The position numbers and the translations under genes were made by a program. Source: Myxococcus landrumus (GTDB lineage Bacteria; Myxococcota; Myxococcia; Myxococcales; Myxococcaceae). From it: a DNA stretch of 64,000 nucleotides. The stretch covers positions 8,114,501 to 8,178,500 of the forward strand of contig NZ_CP071091.1 of the NCBI RefSeq assembly GCF_017301635.1. The letters are read 5' to 3'. Under the pieces are notes generated by a model, which did no database searches, was not told the origin of the DNA, and saw only the letters and a program-made list of their open reading frames with translations. How positions within the stretch are numbered: the first letter of the stretch is position 1; each line of letters opens with the position of its first letter. Shown piece by piece: positions 9,923 through 17,557 of this stretch.

Positions 9923-11161
9923 TCAGGTGACGAAGTACCAGAACAAGGCACTGGCGCAGGCCGCGGCTCCCGCGGTCAGGACGACAGGCCAGGGAAAGGG
10001 CTTCTCGTCCGCCACCAGCATCCCCGCGGGCGCGGCCACGCTCAGCACGCTGGCCACCGTGGAGGGCGGGCTGCGCGTGGTGGGCGACGTGCGCTCCTCC
10101 ACCGGCGGAGGGGGCTTCGTGTCGGGCGCTGGCGTGCGCTCGCTCGTCATGCCGCTGGTGGAGGCGGAGGCGAACGCGGACAGCGCGGTGATGTTGTGGC
10201 CCGTCTTGTCGGCGGGAAACAGCGACGTCACGAGCGTCGCCAGCTCGCGCCCGCCCGATGTCCAGTTCCGCGACGCGCGGAAGCGCTCCAGGTCCAACGA
10301 CAGCTCGCGAGCGCTCTGGTAGCGCGCCTCGGGGTCCTTCTCGAGCAGGCGCAGGATGATGCGCTCCAGCTCCGGCGCGAAGCCCGGCGAGACTTCCGAG
10401 GGCGGCGTCACCTGCGCCTGGGTGGCGGCGATGATGGTCGCCTCCACCGTGTCGCGCTTGAACAGCCGCCGCCCCGTGGACGCCTCGTAGAGCACGATGC
10501 CCAGCGAGAACAGGTCCGAGCGGTGGTCCAGCTCCCGGTTGGTGATCTGCTCCGGGGACATGTACGCGTACTTGCCCTTCACCACGCCCACGCTGGTGCG
10601 CTCGACGTTGACGGCGCTCTTCACGATGCCGAAGTCGGCCAGCTTGACGATGCCATCGCGCGACACCAGCACGTTGCCCGGCGTGACATCGCGGTGCACC
10701 AGCTTGAGCGGCGTGCCGTCCGGCAGCGTCTTCGAGTGCGCGTACGACAGCGCGTCCGCCACCGCGATGCCCACGTCCACCGCCACCCGCTGGCCCAAGG
10801 GGAAGTGCGCCTTCCACGCGTGCCGCAGCACCCGGTCCAGCGACTGCCCCTGAATCCACTCCATGGCCAGGTAGTACTGGCCCTCAATCTTCCCGAAGTC
10901 GAAGACCTGCACGATGTTGGGATGCGTCAGCAGCGCGGCGACCTTCGCCTCGTCCGCGAACATCCGACTGAAGGCCTCCAGGCTCGCGTACTCCGGCAGC
11001 ACCCGCTTGATGACGCACGGCTTGGAGAAGCCATCCGGCCCGTCGATGGAGGCCAGGAACAGATGCGCCATCCCGCCCGCCGCGAGCCTTTGAAGAATTC
11101 TGTATTTCCCGAAATAGCCTTCTTCAACGGGGGCCGGCACCGGCGCGTCGAGCCTGTCCAA
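9923..11161 (-). CDS. Ser/Thr protein kinase (Hanks type), C-terminal membrane anchor
   Basis: A 412-residue protein. The kinase domain spans about residues 20-285: glycine loop LAAGGMAHLFLA, catalytic Lys52, catalytic loop HRDVTPGN with Asp158, metal-binding DFG at 176-178, and activation/APE segment YAYMSPEQ. All catalytic residues are present, so it should be active. HRDVTPGN in place of HRDLKPEN is frequent in myxobacteria. A Pro/Thr-rich linker (about 315-370) leads to a single C-terminal hydrophobic helix (VVLTAGAAACASALFWYFV), placing the kinase domain in the cytoplasm. It heads a probable operon with the PEGA protein and the TonB receptor. Confidence 0.93.
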   Translation of the reverse strand: MDRLDAPVPAPVEEGYFGKYRILQRLAAGGMAHLFLASIDGPDGFSKPCVIKRVLPEYASLEAFSRMFADEAKVAALLTHPNIVQVFDFGKIEGQYYLAMEWIQGQSLDRVLRHAWKAHFPLGQRVAVDVGIAVADALSYAHSKTLPDGTPLKLVHRDVTPGNVLVSRDGIVKLADFGIVKSAVNVERTSVGVVKGKYAYMSPEQITNRELDHRSDLFSLGIVLYEASTGRRLFKRDTVEATIIAATQAQVTPPSEVSPGFAPELERIILRLLEKDPEARYQSARELSLDLERFRASRNWTSGGRELATLVTSLFPADKTGHNITALSAFASASTSGMTSERTPAPDTKPPPPVEERTSPTTRSPPSTVASVLSVAAPAGMLVADEKPFPWPVVLTAGAAACASALFWYFVT

Positions 11162-11195
11162 CTGTCGCCTCAGGAATTAGCGGTAAGGCGGGAAA

Positions 11196-11245
11196 GATAT
11201 AGTTGGTTTGACTACCCCACAAGTTCGTGACTCCTGGGGTGTCAA
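11196..11245 (-). promoter_or_regulatory. Promoter/inverted-repeat region upstream of the kinase gene
   Basis: On the minus strand a TATATC -10-like box lies at 11201-11196, about 35 bases before the kinase start. Upstream, TTGAC and GTCAA with adjacent CCCC/GGGG arms (11208-11245) form an imperfect inverted repeat with a 17-base centre. It could be an operator for the kinase operon or a weak terminator for the upstream Imm11-like gene; no T-tract follows it. Confidence 0.3.
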
Positions 11246-11281
11246 GCAAATTGGACTATCAGACTCAAGGAATCAGGTGGG

Positions 11282-12073
11282 TCAGTCGCGCCGGGGTTTG
11301 CGGCGGGACTTGCGGCGGCGGGGGGAGGGCGGGGGCTGGGTGACTTCGGTGAAACGGGCGCCTCGGATGCCCGCGTGTTCGAGGGCTTCCTTGATGCCCT
11401 CGGAGACGATGAGGCTGACGGGCCAGCCCCACGTGCGCAGCACGCGAGCGCCCTCGGTCTTCTCCGGGTCGATGCGCAGGCCGCGCACGGTGCGGTAGTG
11501 GCCCACGCGCTCGGGCGGGGCGTCCTCGCCCGTGTAGTGGGAAACCTCGTCACAGGCGCGCTCGTCGATGCAGCGCACCAGGCGGGTGGCGACGACGATG
11601 AAGTAGCGCTCGCGCTCGCCTTCGACTTCCACGGGGAGCAGTTGCACGTCGTCCGGGGCCAGCTCGCGGAAGACGGAGGCGACGGGGGCGCTGACGACGG
11701 GGGTGAGGCCCGCGCCGGCCAGGGAGAAGTCGAGCGGGGGGCCTGGGGGCTCGGTGGTGAGCTTCAGGCGTCCCCGGTGCCGCACGGGGGCGCCGGAGGT
11801 GAAGAGCCAGACGGAGTCCATCTTCCGCCCGTCGACGGAGACGGGGTCGCTCAGCTCGCGCCGCGCGGGCAGACGGAAGTCGTCATGCAGGTCGAAGTAG
11901 CGGGCCGCGCGGGTTTCGCGCCGCGAGGCCCGGCGCGCTGCGGGGGGGCGGTGGGAGCGGTCTGGGGATTCGCCCGGGGCGACCTCGCCGCTTCGGGAAG
12001 TCGCTTCCTGGGTGCCCGCTCCCGGAATCCGCCGAGTGAGCCTGCGGAGCGCTTGGGTGAGCCGCCTGAACAT
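11282..12073 (-). CDS. Imm11-like (DUF1629) immunity family protein
   Basis: A 263-residue protein. After a basic 55-residue N-terminal extension, the central and C-terminal parts follow the pattern of the Imm11/MXAN_0049 immunity family: DFSLAGAGLTPVVSAPVAS, RYFIVVATRLVRCIDERAC and a C-terminal WGWPVSLIVSEGIKEALEHA ending in a beta-strand (GARFTEV). Members usually sit beside polymorphic toxins and neutralise them. Here no toxin gene is adjacent: a kinase lies downstream and a phosphoesterase upstream. It may be an orphan immunity gene or have another role. The C-terminus is a highly basic tail (about 15 residues rich in Arg/Lys). Confidence 0.65.
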   Translation of the reverse strand: MFRRLTQALRRLTRRIPGAGTQEATSRSGEVAPGESPDRSHRPPAARRASRRETRAARYFDLHDDFRLPARRELSDPVSVDGRKMDSVWLFTSGAPVRHRGRLKLTTEPPGPPLDFSLAGAGLTPVVSAPVASVFRELAPDDVQLLPVEVEGERERYFIVVATRLVRCIDERACDEVSHYTGEDAPPERVGHYRTVRGLRIDPEKTEGARVLRTWGWPVSLIVSEGIKEALEHAGIRGARFTEVTQPPPSPRRRKSRRKPRRD

Positions 12074-12151
12074 CCGCCGATGTTACTTCGCCCGTCGGGG
12101 GTGGGAGCGAGCGGAACGTGAGGGCGCCCGGCCTTCTGTCCGCTCGCCGGG

Positions 12152-12859
12152 TTACCAGTGCGTGTGCAGCGCGTACTGTCCGGCGCGGGTGTCCAGGCTG
12201 AGGAAGGAGAACTGGCCCTCCGAGCACGTGCCGCTGTTGAGGAACAGCCGGCTGCCGTGCTCCACGCGCATGCCCTGGTGGGTGTGGCCGGTGATGACGA
12301 TGTCCGCGGCGCTGTCGCTGGCGCGGGCGATGGCCCACTGCTGGAAGGTGCACCGCGAGGGGTCCGGCAGCGCGGGCATGAGCCGGGCATCCAGCGCCTG
12401 GAACATGCGGAACATCGTGCGCAGGCGCATGCGGCGCAGCCACGCACCGGTCCACACGGCGGCCTCCGACAGCCAGCGCGCCTTGCGGATGACCCAGTCG
12501 TGGTGGTGTCCGTGGGTGAACAGCATCCTCACGCCGTCGGCCTCGAGGACCAGCTGCTCGGGGGCGCCGAACAGGGCTCCGGCGACGAGGTCATGGTTGC
12601 CGTGGATGTAGTGGTACTGGGGCTGCGAGAAGCGGCGCACCAGCTCCGGGTGGGCGGCGCGGGCGGCCGCGAGCTCCGTCGCCTGGTGCCCCGGCGTCTT
12701 GCAGGTGAGCGTCTCGAAGATGTCGCCGAGCAGGACGATGCGCTCGAAGTTGCCTTCCAGCACACGCAGGAAGTGGGCGAAGGCCGAGTCTTCGTGGCCG
12801 AAGTGGTCTGCTGAGTCGCGCCTGCCCAGGTGCAGGTCGGATATCACCGCGATGTGCAT
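12152..12859 (-). CDS. Calcineurin-like metallophosphoesterase
   Basis: A 235-residue cytosolic enzyme with the full two-metal phosphoesterase motif set in order: SDLHLG, LGDIFE, HGNHD, THGHHHD and ITGHTHQG. These provide Asp, His and Asn ligands for two metal ions. The order and size resemble UDP-2,3-diacylglucosamine hydrolases and related phosphoesterases, but the substrate cannot be assigned. The start is placed at ATG 12859 (MHIAVISDLHLG); another in-frame ATG at 12871 abuts GGAGG too closely to be served by it. The much longer open frame upstream is antisense to the SPFH gene and is not coding. Confidence 0.88.
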   Translation of the reverse strand: MHIAVISDLHLGRRDSADHFGHEDSAFAHFLRVLEGNFERIVLLGDIFETLTCKTPGHQATELAAARAAHPELVRRFSQPQYHYIHGNHDLVAGALFGAPEQLVLEADGVRMLFTHGHHHDWVIRKARWLSEAAVWTGAWLRRMRLRTMFRMFQALDARLMPALPDPSRCTFQQWAIARASDSAADIVITGHTHQGMRVEHGSRLFLNSGTCSEGQFSFLSLDTRAGQYALHTHW

Positions 12860-13312
12860 GTCGTGTCCCATCCTCCGCGATTGCAAGGTCGGGGCCTCTT
12901 CTGTCGAGAGGCCATCCGCATGGCTCGCCAGGGCGGGTATGTCGCGTCCTTTCCCTTCATGGGTCACCGCGTCGTCTTTCGCACCCTGTCCAGAAGGGGT
13001 CGGGCCAGGGCCTCTCTGTAACGCTGCGCATGGCGGGTTCGCACGTCCATGACAAGGGCGGAACTTCACGAGGCGCCAAGGCGTCGGAGTGGGACAGTGA
13101 AGCAGTCCCCATGAGGAGTGGCGAGGCGGTCTTCCGCCGCGCCGCCCTGGACAGGGGGAGGGAGCGGCGGTGCGCCCCCCTTGTCCTCCGCCCATTTCCA
13201 GCGGGCCGTCGGAATGGGGCCGGGCCCGCGCGCGGCGGCCCTTTGACTTGATTTGGTGTTTGATGGACACTAAGTATGTGTCGAAGGTACACGAAGCAGA
13301 GGGGGTGGGCAC
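12860..13312. other. Intergenic region (453 bp) with no gene seen
   Basis: This divergent gap separates the phosphoesterase from the SPFH gene. At the phosphoesterase side, GGCCTCT and AGAGGCC (12893-12913) form a 7-bp hairpin with a 7-base loop in the probable 5' leader. The middle is lower in codon-like bias than its surroundings and carries no convincing open frame. The last 65 bases hold the SPFH promoter and palindrome described separately. Confidence 0.5.
13248..13282 (+). promoter_or_regulatory. Promoter of the SPFH/NAD-kinase-like operon with overlapping palindrome
   Basis: TTGATT (13248-13253) and TAAGTA (13271-13276) are separated by exactly 17 bases, giving a housekeeping-type promoter 37 bases before the ATG. 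GACAC and GTGTC (13266-13270 and 13278-13282) form a perfect inverted repeat with a 7-base centre that brackets the -10 box, the position expected for a repressor operator. The GAGGGGG before the start serves as ribosome binding site. Confidence 0.5.
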
Positions 13313-14323
13313 ATGACCATCGGGTACATGAAGGCGACGCCGACGTCGTACGTGATGCAGTTCAAGGGAGGGAAGGTGGTGCGGGAGGGCGTGGGGCTCT
13401 CGTTCTTCTACTGGAAGCCGTCCGCGACGCTGGTGAGCGTGCCGCTGTCGAGCTCGGACGCGCCCTTCGTCTTCAACGAGGCGACGCGCGACTTCCAGGC
13501 GGTGACGATGCAGGGGCAGCTCACCTACCGGGTGGCGGACGCGCGGAAGCTGTCCTCGCTCCTGGACTACTCGCTGGGGTCCTCGGGGCGGTACCACTCG
13601 GATGACCCGGAGTCGCTGCCGGAGCGGCTGGTGCAGGTGGCGCAGGTGCGGGCGCGCACGGTGGTGCAGCGCATGACGCTGCGCGAGGTGCTGGTGAGCG
13701 CGCAGACCATCGAGGCGGAGGTGCTGGCGTCGCTTTCGACGGCGGAGTCGCTCCGGGCGCTGGGGGTGGAGGTGATGGCGTTCTCGCTGTTGTCCGTGAA
13801 GCCCACGCCGGAGATGGCGCGCGCGTTGGAGGCGGAGGCGCGCGAGGGCCTGCAGCGGCAGGCGGACGAGGCCATCTACGCGCGGCGAAACGCGGCCGTG
13901 GAGCAGGAGCGCCGCATCAAGGAGAGCGAGCTGGCGACGGAGTTGGCCGTGCAGGAGCGCCAGCGGCAGATTCGCGAGGCGAAGATGGCGGGGGACATCG
14001 CGGTGGAGGAGCAGCGCTCGGCGCTGATGGAGCGCTGGACGCAGAACGAGAAGCAGGCCGCGGACGCGCGCGCCTACGCGCTGGAGAAGACGCTGGCGCC
14101 GGTGCGGGGCGTGGACTGGAAGACGCTGATGGCGGCGTCGGCGGGAGGCGGAGACCCGGCGTTGAACATCGCGCTGGCCTTCCGGGAGATGGCGGAGAAC
14201 GCGCATCGCATCGGCGAGCTGAACGTGTCGCCGGAGCTCCTGCAGTCGCTGATGGGCGCGGGAAGCCACAAGGCCCAGCAGCCTTCGCTGCCTTCCTCGA
14301 AGCCGCCCGCGCGGGAGCGCTGA
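13313..14323 (+). CDS. SPFH/Band-7-like domain protein, no membrane helix
   Basis: A 336-residue protein. The N-terminal ~170 residues follow the SPFH/Band 7 fold (VQFKGGKVVREGVGLSFFYWK-type opening, QGQLTYRVAD, then LRALGVEVMAFSLLSVKPTPEMARALEAEAREGLQR near 160-195). A long Arg/Glu-rich coiled coil follows (about 185-275). The usual N-terminal membrane helix of stomatin/HflK proteins is missing, so membrane association would be peripheral. SPFH proteins assemble into large rings or scaffolds. It begins with ATG 13313 after a strong GAGGGGG site. The next gene, 21 bases on, encodes a NAD-kinase-like protein, so the pair probably works together. Confidence 0.8.
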   Translation: MTIGYMKATPTSYVMQFKGGKVVREGVGLSFFYWKPSATLVSVPLSSSDAPFVFNEATRDFQAVTMQGQLTYRVADARKLSSLLDYSLGSSGRYHSDDPESLPERLVQVAQVRARTVVQRMTLREVLVSAQTIEAEVLASLSTAESLRALGVEVMAFSLLSVKPTPEMARALEAEAREGLQRQADEAIYARRNAAVEQERRIKESELATELAVQERQRQIREAKMAGDIAVEEQRSALMERWTQNEKQAADARAYALEKTLAPVRGVDWKTLMAASAGGGDPALNIALAFREMAENAHRIGELNVSPELLQSLMGAGSHKAQQPSLPSSKPPARER

Positions 14324-14344
14324 GCCACCCGGAGGTCACGCGCC

Positions 14345-15265
14345 ATGTTCGAGAAAATCGTCCTCGTCACCCGCCACACGCGCCTGGCGGGCCTGGTGGA
14401 GCGCTTCAACACGAAGAAGCAGGCGAAGTTCTACGTGGAGCACGCGGGGCAGGACTTCGACGAGTTCGAGCGGGAGGACTCCGCCTACAACCGCTCGGTG
14501 GAGAAGCTCCGGGACTCGCTGGGCGTGGGGCTGCCGGTGCAGCAGGTGGACCGGAGCCTGGTGCCCACGTTCCTCTTCAGCGGCAAGGAGCTGGTGGTGG
14601 TCGCCGGGCAGGACGGGCTGGTGGCGAATGTCGCCAAGTACGTGGGTGAGCAGCCGCTGGTGGGCGTGAATCCAGACCCCGAGCGCTTCGATGGCGTGCT
14701 GCTTCCGTACGACGTCGCGGGCGCGCGGGGCGCCGTGCGGCGGGTGCTGGAGGGCAGGGCGCGCTTCCGTGAAGTCACGCTCGCGGAGGCGTCACTGGAG
14801 GACGGGCAGCGGCTGCTGGGCTTCAACGACTTGTTCATCGGCGCCCGCACGCACGTGTCCGCACGCTACCGGCTGAGCCATGCGGGGCAGGAGGAGTCGC
14901 AGTCCTCCAGCGGGGTGCTGGTGTCCACGGGCGTGGGCTCCAGCGGGTGGCTGTCCTCCATCTTCACGCTGGCGCGCAGCCTCACCGAGCGCACCGGCGG
15001 CGTCCCTGGCGAGGCGTGGCGGCTGTCGTGGGAGGAGGCGCGGCTGGCCTTCGTGGTGCGCGAGCCGTTCGTCAGCCGCAACTCGAGCGCGGGCATCGTC
15101 GGCGGCTTCGTGACGCAGGACGAGGAGCTGGTGCTGGAGTCGAGGATGCCGTCGGGTGGCGTCATCTTCAGCGACGGCATGGAGGACGACTTCCTCGTCT
15201 TCGGCGCGGGGGCGCGGGCCCACATCCGTCCGGCCCGGCAGCGCGCGCGGCTGGTGATGAACTGA
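14345..15265 (+). CDS. NAD-kinase-like protein (ATP-NAD/sphingosine-kinase superfamily)
   Basis: A 306-residue protein with the motif order of NAD kinases in divergent form: GQDG (near 88-91) replaces GGDG, FNDLFIG corresponds to the NE-x-x motif, and STGVGSSGW corresponds to the diphosphate-binding TPTGSTAY loop. The catalytic Asp equivalent is kept. It is not the housekeeping NAD kinase by overall sequence; a phosphorylation of a dinucleotide or another small molecule is possible. It is the second gene of the operon with the SPFH protein. A strong hairpin follows the stop. Confidence 0.7.
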   Translation: MFEKIVLVTRHTRLAGLVERFNTKKQAKFYVEHAGQDFDEFEREDSAYNRSVEKLRDSLGVGLPVQQVDRSLVPTFLFSGKELVVVAGQDGLVANVAKYVGEQPLVGVNPDPERFDGVLLPYDVAGARGAVRRVLEGRARFREVTLAEASLEDGQRLLGFNDLFIGARTHVSARYRLSHAGQEESQSSSGVLVSTGVGSSGWLSSIFTLARSLTERTGGVPGEAWRLSWEEARLAFVVREPFVSRNSSAGIVGGFVTQDEELVLESRMPSGGVIFSDGMEDDFLVFGAGARAHIRPARQRARLVMN

Positions 15266-15271
15266 CGCCGC

Positions 15272-15294
15272 GCGCGAGCTTCCGAAGTTCGCGC
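15272..15294. terminator. Terminator hairpin between convergent genes
   Basis: GCGCGAGCTT pairs with AAGTTCGCGC (10 bp, one G-U) around a CCG loop. It sits in the 34-base gap between the convergent NAD-kinase-like and lipoprotein genes and can serve both directions. Confidence 0.5.
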
Positions 15295-15299
15295 CGCTG

Positions 15300-15875
15300 C
15301 TAGGTGACGGTGATGTCGACCGGGGGGCACTTCACCGCGACGTCGTGGAACTCACCCGAGAGGGCGGGGACCTTCGCGGCGTCGGAGGTGACGTCCATCA
15401 AGGGCCCGCGGAAGGTGACGTGGTAGGTGCCCGGCTGGTTGAGCTCGTAGGCGAGGCTCAGGTCCACGCGGCCCTCCACGGACTCACCCGGGGCGATGGT
15501 CGCGTAGGCCGACGCATCCGGTGGCCCGCGCTTCATCATGGGACCGCCGTAGGACAGCTCCGCCGCGGAGCCCGCGCGCGTCACCGTGAAGATGTTGTTG
15601 CGGATGCCCTCCAGGGGCGTGTGCCACTTGAGGACATAGAGGGGCTGCTTCGTGGTGTTGGTGAGCTTGAACACCAGCTCCACGGGCTCGCCCGCCTTCA
15701 CCTGCGCGGGGGCGCTCAGCGAGCACTCCAGGGTCGACGTCTTCACGGCGGTCTCCTCCGGTCGCGAATCCACCGGGGGAACTGGCGGCGCCGACTCTTC
15801 CTTGCGCGACGCACAGCCGCTCCCGGTGATGGCCAGGGTCAGCAGCGCGATGCGGCCCATCTGTCCACACGTCAT
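15300..15875 (-). CDS. Lipoprotein resembling the N-terminal domain of the adjacent M35 protease
   Basis: A 191-residue lipoprotein: short signal, lipobox GSGC with Cys21, then a single beta-rich domain. The domain matches the N-terminal domain of the M35 metalloprotease encoded 100 bases upstream: both have LTN followed by VLKWHTP, a PGESV or AGESV motif, a VDL strand and a G-x-Y turn before the end. The peptidase domain is absent. In M35 precursors this N-terminal region is a propeptide, so the stand-alone copy may bind or inhibit the mature enzyme; that is inference. The start at 15875 has GGGAG five bases upstream; an in-frame ATG at 15887 is less well placed. Confidence 0.75.
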   Translation of the reverse strand: MTCGQMGRIALLTLAITGSGCASRKEESAPPVPPVDSRPEETAVKTSTLECSLSAPAQVKAGEPVELVFKLTNTTKQPLYVLKWHTPLEGIRNNIFTVTRAGSAAELSYGGPMMKRGPPDASAYATIAPGESVEGRVDLSLAYELNQPGTYHVTFRGPLMDVTSDAAKVPALSGEFHDVAVKCPPVDITVT

Positions 15876-15975
15876 GTGAGCTCCCATTCGCCTTGGGGTT
15901 GAAGCGGGAAACAAAACGGGGGCGCCCGGCCGCGCCCCCGCTTCGCTTCACATCATGTCACTGGAAGACGGACTG

Positions 15976-17079
15976 TCACGGAAGCGCGGGGGTGTTCTCC
16001 GCGAAGTACTCGTGGCTGTCCGCGTTGTCGCGCGCGTTCACCGGGTTGTTGCGCGCCAGCGTCTTGCACGCGCTCTGGCCGTAGGCGTGGTCATCCGTGT
16101 CCGCCACCACGGTGAAGTGGCTCATCTCGTGAATCAGCGTGCCAGCCTTGGAGTCCGTGCCCGTCGCGGGTGCGGGCCAGAAGGCGTTGCACACGTAGAT
16201 GCGGTACGGCTGGTTCTTGTAGACGTACGCGTAGGCGCTGTCCGTGCAGCCACAGTCCACGATGACCGACTTCGTGTTGAAGGCGCTCAGGATGGCGTTG
16301 TAGTGGTTGCGCACGATGTCGCGGTTGCCCGTGCTGTACGTGCCGAACCACGTCGTGAACCGGGTGTAGGGTGACAGCGGGCTGTTGAGCCAGTTGATGG
16401 CGCCCGTGGACATCGTCTTCGCGTCGTTGAACGCCGTCGTCACCTGCGTCGTCCGCGCGGCCGTGCAGTTCGCGGTGGACAGCGCCAGGGCGGAGACGGT
16501 GCCCGCCTGCTCGGGGCCGACGAAGGCGCGGCCCTCGACGAAGAGGCTCAGGTCCTCCGAGCGCAGCTGGGAGATGCCCTCGTGACCCACGGTGGAGCCG
16601 TGCGAGTCCGAGTCGTAGCGCAGGCTGTAGTTGCCCGTGCGGGAGAAGTCGTAGATGGCGCCCAGGTCCACCGTGTACGAGACGCTCTCGCCCGCGGCCA
16701 GGCGCAGGTAGTCGTTCGCCTGCGGCGTGGCCCACTTGTAGTGCCGGCCCTGGTACTCCACCGCCGCGCCGTCCACGGTGATGGCGAACAGGTCCTCCTT
16801 CAGTCCGTCCGTGGGCGTGTGCCATTTGAGCACCCGCACCGTGTCCTTCGAAACGTTGGTGAGCGTCACCGTCACGCTCACGTCCTCGCGCGCGGCCAGC
16901 GACTGGCGGGGCGTGGACAGCTTGACCGCGACATCTCCTGCGACTGCGTCTCGTGCCGTCTCGCCCTCGGCGGGAACCTCTCCCGCGCGCTCATCGGGCG
17001 AACCACAGGCGCCCAGCAGCGAGGCACTGATAACCGCACCCATCCACCAATTGAGGCGACCACGTGAGCTGAAGCTCAT
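15976..17079 (-). CDS. M35 (deuterolysin/peptidyl-Lys) zinc metalloendopeptidase lipoprotein
   Basis: A 367-residue secreted protease. A lipoprotein signal (LLGAC, Cys25) is followed by an N-terminal beta domain (about 48-190) and the catalytic domain. The aspzincin zinc site is complete: HEMSH (His317, Glu318, His321) with TDDHAYG supplying the third ligand Asp330. Several cysteines in the catalytic domain suggest disulfides. The family cuts proteins, often before lysine. AGGAAG precedes the ATG. A lipoprotein made of the prodomain alone is encoded next. In a predatory bacterium an outer-membrane-anchored endopeptidase fits protein digestion, but that role is inferred. Confidence 0.9.
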   Translation of the reverse strand: MSFSSRGRLNWWMGAVISASLLGACGSPDERAGEVPAEGETARDAVAGDVAVKLSTPRQSLAAREDVSVTVTLTNVSKDTVRVLKWHTPTDGLKEDLFAITVDGAAVEYQGRHYKWATPQANDYLRLAAGESVSYTVDLGAIYDFSRTGNYSLRYDSDSHGSTVGHEGISQLRSEDLSLFVEGRAFVGPEQAGTVSALALSTANCTAARTTQVTTAFNDAKTMSTGAINWLNSPLSPYTRFTTWFGTYSTGNRDIVRNHYNAILSAFNTKSVIVDCGCTDSAYAYVYKNQPYRIYVCNAFWPAPATGTDSKAGTLIHEMSHFTVVADTDDHAYGQSACKTLARNNPVNARDNADSHEYFAENTPALP

Positions 17080-17131
17080 GTCGGACTTCCTTTCGGGGAA
17101 TGCTTGGGAGTGACTTCGCGGAGTGCGCGTC

Positions 17132-17192
17132 GGCCCGTGTTCTTGGAAATCGGGCCTGACGCGGTATACGGCTTATAGTCGCTTTCTTGGAA
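17132..17192 (-). promoter_or_regulatory. Upstream control region of the M35 protease gene
   Basis: On the minus strand a TATACC box (17168-17163) lies 84 bases before the start. GGCCCG and CGGGCC (17132-17137, 17151-17156) form a 6-bp hairpin that would lie at the very 5' end of the transcript. The 9-mer TTCTTGGAA (a TTC-N3-GAA partial palindrome) occurs twice, at 17140-17148 and 17184-17192, one copy on each side of the putative -10. Confidence 0.35.
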
Positions 17193-17220
17193 TCCCGTCC
17201 AGGTGCGTCCGTGTCGCGCT

Positions 17221-17334
17221 TCACGGGCGCGCGTACGTGACGAGCAGCGCCACCACGGCGAAGGCGTAGCCCACCACGACGGGGCCGAGCGCGAAGAAGA
17301 CGGCGTCGTAGAAGCTTTCAGTCTGGGTGTTCAT
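17221..17334 (-). CDS. Small membrane protein (37 residues)
   Basis: ATG at 17334 to TGA at 17223-17221 encodes a 37-residue peptide: a 12-residue polar N-terminus (MNTQTESFYDAV) and one long hydrophobic helix (FFALGPVVVGYAFAVVALLV) ending in TYARP. GGGAG sits eight bases upstream of the ATG, and the hydrophobic pattern is coherent. It lies in the gap between the peroxiredoxin and protease genes, all on the minus strand. I recognise no family. Similar single-helix peptides act as regulators of membrane proteins, but nothing here shows a partner. Confidence 0.45.
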   Translation of the reverse strand: MNTQTESFYDAVFFALGPVVVGYAFAVVALLVTYARP

Positions 17335-17557
17335 GGCGGTGCTCCCTGAGTCGTGCCGCGCGGTCGTCGCGAGGCGAACACCTCATGAGCAAGGCATGGG
17401 CCAGCGTGCCTTCGCCGGTGGAAACCCAGCGGCTTCGCGGGGTTGGGCCGGCGGGAGCGGTGCGCGCGAGGACGTGCGCGCGCAATCCGTTCGTTTGTGG
17501 GAATCGCGCGTTCGGGCCCGAGTCAGCCCGTCGCGGGCGTCGCGCGCATCCGCTGCG

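Noticed and set aside
12152..14269. 705-codon minus-strand frame joining the phosphoesterase to sequence antisense to the SPFH gene
   Set aside because: Only the last 235 codons show phosphoesterase motifs; the rest is antisense to a better-supported gene.
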